A stretch of 64,000 nucleotides of DNA from JAJZVS01 sp963708095. GTDB lineage: Bacteria > Pseudomonadota > Alphaproteobacteria > Acetobacterales > Acetobacteraceae. A program made the translations under genes and the position numbers. The DNA lies in NCBI GenBank assembly GCA_963708095.1, contig OY970182.1, positions 3,348,001 through 3,412,000 on the forward strand, in the 5' to 3' direction. This document shows, piece by piece, positions 17,803 through 25,324 of the stretch. The notes under the pieces were generated by a model. It searched no databases and was not told the origin of the DNA. It worked only from the letters and a program-made list of their open reading frames with translations. Every line of letters begins with the position of its first letter. Within the stretch, counting starts at the first letter, position 1.

Positions 17803-18990
17803 ATGTCCGCCGTGGTGGCCGCGCCGGCCGAGGCCGCCCTGACGACGGCCGAGCGTGACCGCATCCTGGCGAAATCCGCCCTGTTCGACCCGCCGCCGGC
17901 GCAGCTTCCGGACGGGCGGCGCGATCTGGTGGGCCTGTCACGGGCGGAGCTGGCCGCCGAACTCGCCGCGATCGGGGAGGCGCCGTTTCGCGCCCGCCAG
18001 GTCTGGCACTGGGTCTACCACCAGGGCGTGACCGACTTCGCCGCCATGAGCACGATCGCCCGACCCACGCAGGGCAAGCTGGCAGAGCGTTTCGTGATCG
18101 GCCGGCCGGAGGCGGCGGTGGTGCAGACCAGCACCGACGACACCCGCAAGTGGCTGTTCCGCTTCCGCGACGGCCAGGAGGCGGAGACGGTCTATATCCC
18201 CGACCGGGCCGAGGATCGCGGCGCGGTCTGCCTGTCCTCCCAGGTCGGGTGCACCCTGTCCTGCCGGTTCTGCCACACCGGGACGCAGCGGCTGACCCGC
18301 AACCTCGGTGCCGCCGAGATCGTTGGTCAGTTCATGGCGGCGCGGGATTCGTATGGCGAGTGGCCGAGCCCGAAGGGAGAGACGCCGCGGCTGCTGTCCA
18401 CCATCGTGCTGATGGGGATGGGCGAGCCGCTGTACAACTACGCCAACGTTGCCAAGGCGATGACGATCGTGATGGACAACGAGGGGATCGGCCTGTCGCG
18501 CCGGCGGATCACCTTGTCCACCTCGGGCGTGGTGCCGATGATGGACCGGGCGGGGGCGGAGCTCGGGGTGAACCTGGCGGTGTCCCTGCACGCCGTGCGC
18601 GATGCGCTGCGCGACGAGCTCGTGCCGCTGAACCGGAAATACCCGATCGCCGAGCTGATCGCCGCCTGCCGGCGCTATCCGGGCGCGTCGAACGCGCGGC
18701 GGATCACGTTCGAATACGTGATGTTGCGAGGTGTGAACGACAGTGCGGCCGATGCGCGCGAGCTGGTGCGGCTGATCGCGGGGATTCCGGCGAAGGTGAA
18801 CCTGATCCCGTTCAATCCCTGGCCGGGATCGGCCTACGAAACCAGCACCGCCTCGGCGATCGCGCGGTTCGCGGGAATCGTGATGGACGCTGGGTTTTCC
18901 TCCCCGGTGCGCACCCCGCGCGGGCGGGATATCCTCGCCGCCTGCGGGCAGTTGCGGACCGAAGGCGGGAGCCGGCTACAGGCGGGCTGA
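17803..18990 (+). CDS. rlmN: Dual-specificity 23S rRNA/tRNA adenine-C2 methyltransferase RlmN
   Basis: 395 aa radical-SAM enzyme that methylates C2 of A2503 in 23S rRNA and A37 in some tRNAs. The cluster-binding C-x3-C-x2-C is in VGCTLSCRFCHTGTQ, the SAM-binding GMGEPLYNYANV follows, and the catalytic cysteine near the C-terminus is in ILAACGQL. The N-terminal helix-hairpin-helix-like domain (about 30-95, ending FRARQVWHWVYHQG) binds RNA. ATG 17803 precedes the conserved part by a 40-residue variable extension; the length agrees with alphaproteobacterial orthologues (about 390-410). Confidence 0.95.
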   Translation: MSAVVAAPAEAALTTAERDRILAKSALFDPPPAQLPDGRRDLVGLSRAELAAELAAIGEAPFRARQVWHWVYHQGVTDFAAMSTIARPTQGKLAERFVIGRPEAAVVQTSTDDTRKWLFRFRDGQEAETVYIPDRAEDRGAVCLSSQVGCTLSCRFCHTGTQRLTRNLGAAEIVGQFMAARDSYGEWPSPKGETPRLLSTIVLMGMGEPLYNYANVAKAMTIVMDNEGIGLSRRRITLSTSGVVPMMDRAGAELGVNLAVSLHAVRDALRDELVPLNRKYPIAELIAACRRYPGASNARRITFEYVMLRGVNDSAADARELVRLIAGIPAKVNLIPFNPWPGSAYETSTASAIARFAGIVMDAGFSSPVRTPRGRDILAACGQLRTEGGSRLQAG

Positions 18991-19010
18991 GCCGGGGGCA
19001 CTCCCTGGCA

Positions 19011-20765
19011 TCACTCCCGCGGGGGCCGGCCGCTTTCGTGAGCCAGGCGCGGGCCGGACGGGATGGCCGGCGCGCCGACCGGTGGCAGCCAGGTATCGGT
19101 CACGAAGTCCAGACCACAGAGCGCGCGGATGTGGTGGCGTGCCGCATAGCTGCGGACCCGGGCCGCATAGCCCGGCCGCTCCGGGTTGGCGAAATTCCAG
19201 TCCGGCGGGCTGAAGGTGGACGTTCCATTGATCGTCGGCAGGTGGTCGTAGGTGGCGACAATCATGGCCGCGACGTTGTTGCTGTAGAATCCATCCAGTG
19301 CGGGAAGAAACGCCGGCGGCTGCGCGGTGGCGGCATAGAACGCTCGGCAGCCCGGCGGCGGCGGCGGCACGGCACGCAGGAACCGCATCTCGACATGGCG
19401 GTTCAGGACCAGCGGCCCCGTCCGGCCCGGCACGTTCACCTGCTCGAGCAGCAGCACCGCGCCGATACTCGCAACCGCAACCAGGGGCACGCGCTGCGCC
19501 AGCTGTGCGATTCCCCATGCGGCAACCAAGGTCACCGGAAGGTCAAGGAACACTTGCAGCCGGGACGTGGCCCGGATCGCCTTCGCCCCGGGGACCACGG
19601 CATAGATCAGGCGCCACGCGGTGAACCCGCCGACCTGCAGGGCCGCCGCCCACAGCACCAGGGTCGTGACCGCCAGGACAAGGACGAACGCGCCCTGGGG
19701 AGTGGCACGCCGGCGCCATGCGCCGATGGTGCCCAGCGCGAACATTGCCAGCAGCAGCGGCGGCAGCCCGGAGGCGCGCTCGCTGAAGGCCGGCGCGCCA
19801 TGTCCCAGCCAGCGACTCACATCGGTGCCGAGCGCGCCGTACAGCAGGTTTCCGGCTCCCACGTTGACGACGTCGAGCGGCGAGGGCGCGTAATCCAGCA
19901 CCTCGCTGAACGGATGCATCCCGGTCTGCGCCGCGGTCGGCAGGTACACGACCAGAAACGGCACGAGGGCCACGCCGAGCCCGACGGCGATGACGCCGAG
20001 TGCGAGCGCTTCCCGCCGGGCGGTCCGCATCACCACGGCACGCCCCCCAGGCCCGGCGCACAGCGCCGCCACCGGGATCATCGCCAGCAGGAACAAGCTG
20101 AAGAACCAGGCCATGTACCACCCGGTCAACAGCCAGGCGCCGTACCACGCCGCCGCTCCGAGCCCCCACGCGATGCCCGCTGCCGAGCGCCCCGCGACCA
20201 GCGCAGCCGCGGCCTCGAACAGCAGCAACGCCATGACCGGGCCAAAGCACAGGGTCAGCATCTGGGCATGGCCGGCCTGCAGGAAGCTGTTGTCGGCGAT
20301 CACGAACAGCACGGTGCCGAGCAGGGCCGGCCGGAAGTCGAGCTGCACGACATGGCGGGCAAGGCGGAAGAAGGCAAAGAAGCCGATCACCTTGACCGCG
20401 ACATTGGTCAGTTCGGACCCGAGGAAGGGATCGGCCCCGAGCGCGCGAAATCCGGAATACATCAGGCCATAGAGGACAAACCCGTCATTGTATCCAAGCG
20501 TATCAGGGTGCGGATAGAAATAGCCGGTGACGTTCCAGTGCGCGAGCCCGCGCAGCACGTCATACCAGTGCTCCAGGATCGCGATTTCGATGACGCCATC
20601 ATAGCGGTCCCCGAAGAGCACGGAAAATCCGTTCAGGATCTGGGTTCGGAAGAAGATCCCGACCGACACGATGCACAGCAGCACGACGATCGCCGCACGG
20701 CCGCGACCTCGCGCCGTGTCATCTGCGCGCGGAGCGGAGCGCGGCTGATCCCATGTCTTGTTCAT
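19011..20765 (-). CDS. Polytopic membrane protein, GT-C glycosyltransferase-like
   Basis: 584 aa with about 10-11 hydrophobic segments starting at AAIVVLLCIVSVGIFF. The first periplasmic loop has DRYDGVIEIAILEHWYDVL, whose Asp-x-x-Asp-like acidic pattern resembles GT-C and YfhO-type glycosyltransferases, and the C-terminal third (after residue 440) is a soluble periplasmic domain with conserved GFYSNNVAA and YDHLPTINGTSTFSPPDW. I cannot name the sugar or acceptor. Start is ATG 20765 (MNKTWDQ). It stands alone; the 250 bp upstream are AT-rich compared with the rest and probably hold its promoter. Confidence 0.6.
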   Translation of the reverse strand: MNKTWDQPRSAPRADDTARGRGRAAIVVLLCIVSVGIFFRTQILNGFSVLFGDRYDGVIEIAILEHWYDVLRGLAHWNVTGYFYPHPDTLGYNDGFVLYGLMYSGFRALGADPFLGSELTNVAVKVIGFFAFFRLARHVVQLDFRPALLGTVLFVIADNSFLQAGHAQMLTLCFGPVMALLLFEAAAALVAGRSAAGIAWGLGAAAWYGAWLLTGWYMAWFFSLFLLAMIPVAALCAGPGGRAVVMRTARREALALGVIAVGLGVALVPFLVVYLPTAAQTGMHPFSEVLDYAPSPLDVVNVGAGNLLYGALGTDVSRWLGHGAPAFSERASGLPPLLLAMFALGTIGAWRRRATPQGAFVLVLAVTTLVLWAAALQVGGFTAWRLIYAVVPGAKAIRATSRLQVFLDLPVTLVAAWGIAQLAQRVPLVAVASIGAVLLLEQVNVPGRTGPLVLNRHVEMRFLRAVPPPPPGCRAFYAATAQPPAFLPALDGFYSNNVAAMIVATYDHLPTINGTSTFSPPDWNFANPERPGYAARVRSYAARHHIRALCGLDFVTDTWLPPVGAPAIPSGPRLAHESGRPPRE

Positions 20766-21015
20766 AAGCGACCGAACCGGGACCCGGCGCAGCACTCCGC
20801 CACGGGGCGGGTCTCCTGCGAACCCCGGGCCGCGGCTGCCGGGATCGGCAGCCACAAGCCGAGCTTAGTGCCTTCCTGGAAAAAAGCATCAAAAAACATC
20901 CCGCCAGGGCATCGTTATGGATGACAGTTGCCTAGCTCCAGGCGATAAGGAAACGATGGTTAACTTATTATGATCGTCGCCCCGGCGGCAGGAACCGCGC
21001 CGCCGCCGCCCGGCG

Positions 21016-21984
21016 TCAGCGCAGCTCGGGGATCACCCACAGCGGCGCCTCGCCGCGCGCCACCCGCTGCACGTTGTCGAAGGCGTTACGGAAGCGACTG
21101 TACTGGTTGTCCCAGGTCGGCCCCGCGTAGTGCGGCGTCAGGATCACGTTGTCTAACCCGAACAACGGATTGTCCGCCGCCGGCGGCTCCTGGTCGAACA
21201 CGTCCAACCCGGCACCCGCGATCGTGCCGTCGGTCAGCGCCGCGTGCAGCGCCGTCTCGTCCACCACCGGCCCGCGGCTGGTGTTGATCAGATACGCGGT
21301 CTTCTGCATCAGCTTCAGTTCCGGCGCGCCGATCATGTGCTTCGTGCGCGGGGTCAGCGGCACGTGCAGGGTCACGATATCGGACGTGCGCAGCAGCTCG
21401 CCCAGCAGCCGGAAGCGCACGCCGAGCGCATCCGCCTGGTCCTCGGTCAGCCGCGCGATATCGTAATATTGCACCGCCATGCCGAACGCCTTCGCGAGCC
21501 GCGCGGTCTTCTTGCCGATGGTGCCGAGACCGACGATCCCGAGCGTCCGCCCATGCAGCTCATACAGTCGCACATTGGCGACATCGTTGCCGCGCCAGCG
21601 CCCGGCCACCACGTTGCCGTGCAGCCACGTGAGCCGCCGGCTGACCGCGAGCATCAGCAGCATCGCATGCTCCGACACCGCGACCGAGTTGGCGCCGCCA
21701 TTGTTGCACACCGGCACCCGCGCGCGCCGCGCCGCCTCGATATCCACCCGGTCGTAGCCGGCGGAGAGAAGCTGCACCAGTTTCAGCTTCGGGCTGGCAT
21801 GATAGAAGGCCGCGTCCATCGACGCCTCGCCCAGGCCCACCAGGTATTCGGTCTCCGCCAGCGCGGCATGGAACTCGGGGCTGCCGGCCGGCGCCACGAC
21901 GATGTCGAAGGCGGAGGGGGCGAGCTCGCGCATCACATCGAGCGAGCTCAGCGGATTGGCGGTCACCAGGATGCGCGGGGCCAT
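21016..21984 (-). CDS. D-isomer-specific 2-hydroxyacid dehydrogenase
   Basis: 322 aa NAD(P)-dependent oxidoreductase. The Rossmann motif is TLGIVGLGTIGKKTARLAKAF (about 140-160), the substrate/cofactor Arg is in LINTSRGPVVDE, the Glu in LDVFDQEPP, and the catalytic His in VILTPHYAG. These define the phosphoglycerate dehydrogenase/hydroxypyruvate reductase superfamily. GGAGGAGACACG precedes ATG 21984. It is not linked to a serine or glyoxylate pathway gene, so the acid it reduces or oxidises is unknown. Confidence 0.88.
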   Translation of the reverse strand: MAPRILVTANPLSSLDVMRELAPSAFDIVVAPAGSPEFHAALAETEYLVGLGEASMDAAFYHASPKLKLVQLLSAGYDRVDIEAARRARVPVCNNGGANSVAVSEHAMLLMLAVSRRLTWLHGNVVAGRWRGNDVANVRLYELHGRTLGIVGLGTIGKKTARLAKAFGMAVQYYDIARLTEDQADALGVRFRLLGELLRTSDIVTLHVPLTPRTKHMIGAPELKLMQKTAYLINTSRGPVVDETALHAALTDGTIAGAGLDVFDQEPPAADNPLFGLDNVILTPHYAGPTWDNQYSRFRNAFDNVQRVARGEAPLWVIPELR

Positions 21985-22149
21985 CGTGTCTCCTCCGGGT
22001 TTGTGGTTGGGAGGAGCATAGCGGCCCTCGCCGGCGCCGCCCAGGGCGCGGGCGGACCGTTGCGGCGGCACCGCCGCAACGCATGCCTGTCCGTTGCGTC
22101 GCCGGTCCGGCATCGCTACGGGCGTTTGCCGCGAGGCAGGCGCGCGCCG

Positions 22150-22779
22150 CTATCCTCCGAGCCCGGCCACGAACCCCGCCAGCCCGACCAGCCGCGGCGT
22201 CGCCACCCGTGCCGCCGCCAGAACGGCGGCGACCGCGTCCACCGTTGCGCCCAGGTCGTCGTTCACCACGACGTGATCGAACTCGGCGCAATGGGTCATC
22301 TCGGCCAGCGCCAGCGCCATCCGCCGCGCCACCTCCGCCGCCGGGTCGCCGGCGCGCGCCTCCAGCCGGGCGCGCAGCGCGGCGAGCGACGGCGGCAGCA
22401 GGTACACCCCTACCACATCGCCAGGCAGCGCGGCGCGCAGGCTGCGGAACCCTTGCCAGTCGATGTCGAAGATCATGTCCTGCCCGGAAGCCAGCGCCGC
22501 CTCCACCGGCGCACGCGGCGTGCCGTAGCAATCGCGCCCCAGCACGCGCGCCCATTCCAGCATGCCGCCCGCCGCCGCCAGCGCTTCGAACGCCGCCAGG
22601 TCGCGAAAATGGTAATCCACCCCGTCCCGCTCGCCCGGCCGCGGTGCGCGGGTGGTGACGCTGACCGACACCCCGAGCCCCGGTTCGCGCGCCCGCAGCG
22701 CCCGCGCCACCGTGCTCTTGCCCGTCCCCGAAGGGGCGGCGAGCACCAGGCACACCCCGCGCCGCGCGATCGCGGTCAT
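22150..22779 (-). CDS. gmk: Guanylate kinase
   Basis: 209 aa enzyme that converts GMP to GDP with ATP. Walker A is APSGTGKST, the GMP-binding SVTTRAPRPGERDGVDYHF is complete, and IFDIDWQGFRSLR is the conserved Asp-x-Gln block. It begins 24 nt after the yicC stop, and the pair yicC-gmk is a common alphaproteobacterial operon. Two changes from the E. coli protein are minor. A Pro/Gly-poor C-terminal tail of about 20 residues is Ala-rich and not conserved. Confidence 0.95.
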   Translation of the reverse strand: MTAIARRGVCLVLAAPSGTGKSTVARALRAREPGLGVSVSVTTRAPRPGERDGVDYHFRDLAAFEALAAAGGMLEWARVLGRDCYGTPRAPVEAALASGQDMIFDIDWQGFRSLRAALPGDVVGVYLLPPSLAALRARLEARAGDPAAEVARRMALALAEMTHCAEFDHVVVNDDLGATVDAVAAVLAAARVATPRLVGLAGFVAGLGG

Positions 22780-22803
22780 GCCACCGGCCCCGCGCGCCCG
22801 GGG

Positions 22804-23691
22804 TCACTCAATGTTCTGTACCTGCTCGCGCAACTGCTCGATCGTCGCCTTCAGCTTGAGCCCGGTGGCGGTCAGCGCGGCGGAGGCGGACTTGCTGCAC
22901 AGGGTGTTGGCCTCGCGGTTGAACTCCTGCACCAGGAAATCGAAGCGCCGGCCGACCGCGCCGGCTTCCTCCAGCAGCGCGCGCGCCGCGACGATGTGGC
23001 TCGACAGCCGGTCAAGCTCCTCGCGCACGTCGGAACGGGCAGCGAGCAGCGCGACTTCCTGGGCGATGCGCTCCTCCGGCAGGGCGGGGGTTTCGCTCAT
23101 CAGGATGGCGACGGATTCGAGCATCCGCGCCCGCTGGCGCGCCGGCTGCTCCGCCGCCGCCTCCGTCGCCGCCGCATGCAGGGCGGTGATCTCGTCGAGC
23201 AGGCCGGACAGGGTGACAGCGAGGCGTGCCCCCTCGGCGGCGCGGGCGGCGATCAGACCGGACAGTGCCTCGGCGAAGCCGCTGCGCAGCTTGAGGGTGG
23301 CAGCAGCGGACGGCCCGGTGGTTTCGCTCGCGGCGGGGCGCAGCACGCCGGGCAGGGCGAGCAGCGCCTCGGCCCGCGGCGGCGGGCAGCCGGGGATACG
23401 CGCGGCCAGTTCCAGCGCCAGGTCGAGCACTTGGGTGAGTGCCGCCGGATCGGGTGCCAGCACCGGTTCGACTTCCCGTTTTGCGGTCAGGGTAGCTGCG
23501 ACGTTGCCGCGGCGCAGGGCCTGCGATGCCGCCTCCCGCAGCCCGGGTTCCAGCGCGTCCCAGCCGGGCGGCAGGCGAAGGCGCAGGTCGAGGCCGCGGC
23601 CGTTTACCGAACGCAATTCCCAGGCCCAGATCAGGCCGTCGGCGCGGCCCTCGGTACGGGCGAAACCGGTCATGGAAGCGAGGCTGGCCAT
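22804..23691 (-). CDS. yicC: YicC-family endoribonuclease-like protein
   Basis: 295 aa. N-terminal MTGFARTEGRADG and WAWELRSVNGRGLDLRLRLP are the YicC_N signature; the C-terminal DUF1732 domain carries EELDRLSSHIVAARALL and the RRFDFLVQEFNREANTLCSKS block, which is near-universal in the family. E. coli YicC has been described as an endoribonuclease involved in RNA decay; that role is from knowledge of the family. Start ATG 23691 (MASLASMTGFART). It lies upstream of gmk with a 24-nt gap. Confidence 0.92.
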   Translation of the reverse strand: MASLASMTGFARTEGRADGLIWAWELRSVNGRGLDLRLRLPPGWDALEPGLREAASQALRRGNVAATLTAKREVEPVLAPDPAALTQVLDLALELAARIPGCPPPRAEALLALPGVLRPAASETTGPSAAATLKLRSGFAEALSGLIAARAAEGARLAVTLSGLLDEITALHAAATEAAAEQPARQRARMLESVAILMSETPALPEERIAQEVALLAARSDVREELDRLSSHIVAARALLEEAGAVGRRFDFLVQEFNREANTLCSKSASAALTATGLKLKATIEQLREQVQNIE

Positions 23692-23811
23692 AGATACTCC
23701 GAATACGCGGACTGATCACCGTGCTCCCCCGTTCGCCGGCAGGGAGGGCACAAAGGCCTCCTTAGAGGGTCTCGCGCCGGCGGGAAACGCCCCATCTTCG
23801 GGGGCCCGCGT

Positions 23812-25086
23812 CTACATCCGCTCCAGCCGCCCGGCGAACAGCACCGGGCCGGTCGGCAGCCCGGTCGGCGAGCCACCGGCGGGCTCCAGGCTTACCATGA
23901 TCTCGGTTCCCGGGCGCAGCGGCATGCTGAGCCGCCTGCCCTCCGGCGGCAGCGCGCCGAGCGGACGCGGCCGATGCGCGCCCTGCGGCAGCGCCCACAG
24001 CTCCATCTCCAGCCCCGGCGGCACCGGGGCCAGCGCGCCGGTCGGGCGGATCGTGATCTCCCCGGGCCGCGTGCCGAGCGCGAGCAGCGCCGGACCGCCA
24101 CCGCGGGGGGCTAGCACGGCGAGGCTGCCCTGCGGCGGCTGGCGCAGCACGATCAGCCCGGCCAGCACCGCCGCCAGCGCCAACGCCCCGGCGGTGCTCG
24201 CCCGCCATAACCGCAGGCCGCGGCGGGCGCGGCGGACAGCGGCAACCTCCGCCGTCGCGCCGGCGGCGCGGTTTGCCGCCGCATCCGCCATCGGGCCGGC
24301 GACGACCCCGGCCGGCACGGGATGTGCCGCCGGAGCAGCGCTGAGGGAGGCTTCGATGCGCGTCCACAGCTCTGCGGGCGGCGGTGCCGACCGGGCCAGC
24401 TCGGCGAGCGGCGTCAACCGCTGCTCCCATGCCGCCACGGCGCGGGCAAAGCCGGGGTCCACCGCGGCCAGCGCGGCGGCGGCATCGCGCTCGGCCAGGC
24501 TAAGCGTGCCAAGCACATATTCGCCGGCCAGCAGGTCCCGTTCGGGATCGTCGCGCACGGGATCGTCGCTCATGAACTCGAGACACGCACGCAACGCCGC
24601 GAGACCGCGGCGGATCCAGGACTTCACCGTGCCCAGCGGGGTATCGAGCCGCGTCGCCAGTTCCGTGTGCGACAGGCCCTGGACGAAGGCGAGCAGGATC
24701 ACGCCCCGCCGCTCCGCGTCCAATTGGTCGAGGCAGCGGTGCAGTGCCGCCCCTTCCGTGCTCTGCGCCAGGAGGGCGAATGCGTCGGGGCCGGTGTCCG
24801 CTTGCTCCGGCGGTTCCTCGGTCAGGACTTCGCGACCGCGCCGGCGCACGATGTCGAGCGCGCGATAGCGGGCGAGGCTGACGAGCCAGGCCTCGCCGCT
24901 GCCGCGCCCCGGGTCGAAGCGGGCGGCCTGCTGCCAGACCTGCACGAAGGCGTCGTGCGTGGCGTCGGCAGCGAGCGCCGGCTGGCGGGTGATCCGCAGC
25001 GCAATGCCGTGCAGCCGGCCGGACCAGCCTTCGTAGAGGCGGCGCAGCGCGGCGCGGTCCCCGCCGGCGCAGCGGCGGATCAGCAC
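23812..25086 (-). CDS. ECF sigma factor fused in frame to its membrane anti-sigma factor
   Basis: One uninterrupted 424-residue reading frame contains two proteins that are normally separate. Residues 1-170 are an ECF sigma factor: sigma-2 (LYEGWSGRLHGIALRITRQ...DATHDAFVQVWQ) and sigma-4 (GLSHTELATRLDTPLGTVKSWIRRGLAALRACLE). Residue 172 is a Met (ATG 24573) that starts a typical RskA-type anti-sigma factor (MSDDPVRDDPERDLLAGEYVLGTL-like), with a zinc-less anti-sigma domain, a membrane helix at about 297-315 and a C-terminal periplasmic RskA domain. The junction still reads TTCATGAGC, the usual stop/start overlap in the other frame. Start is uncertain: GTG 25086 is the only standard codon, while a CTG at about 25128 has GGGAGG in front and would restore the usual N-terminal residues. 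Confidence 0.8.
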   Translation of the reverse strand: MLIRRCAGGDRAALRRLYEGWSGRLHGIALRITRQPALAADATHDAFVQVWQQAARFDPGRGSGEAWLVSLARYRALDIVRRRGREVLTEEPPEQADTGPDAFALLAQSTEGAALHRCLDQLDAERRGVILLAFVQGLSHTELATRLDTPLGTVKSWIRRGLAALRACLEFMSDDPVRDDPERDLLAGEYVLGTLSLAERDAAAALAAVDPGFARAVAAWEQRLTPLAELARSAPPPAELWTRIEASLSAAPAAHPVPAGVVAGPMADAAANRAAGATAEVAAVRRARRGLRLWRASTAGALALAAVLAGLIVLRQPPQGSLAVLAPRGGGPALLALGTRPGEITIRPTGALAPVPPGLEMELWALPQGAHRPRPLGALPPEGRRLSMPLRPGTEIMVSLEPAGGSPTGLPTGPVLFAGRLERM

Positions 25087-25324
25087 GGCGGGGTCGTCCT
25101 CGTCGAGCGCGGCAGCGTCGGCCAGCAGGGGACCTCCCGGGATGGGTGACGCGGACTATACGCGGCGGGGGGCGAACGGATGCAAGTGCATGTGTCCGCC
25201 GCATGTGCCCGTCTGGGGGCGGGGCGAGCGGGACCGGATCAGGGCAGCGGGCGCGGGGTGGTGAAGGGACGCCGATGTCGCGGGGGGATCGAGGGACGTG
25301 TCGGGCGGGCGGGCCGCCCTCGGA

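Noticed and set aside
21244..24868. Very long plus-strand frames (over 700 codons) opposite gmk, yicC and the sigma gene
   Set aside because: Low-complexity Arg/Ala/Ser composition and no ribosome sites; the minus-strand genes are unambiguous.
22150..25086. Possible single operon yicC-gmk-sigma
   Set aside because: The fused sigma gene lies upstream of yicC on the same strand but with a 120-bp gap holding no clear link; co-transcription is not supported by the sequence alone.
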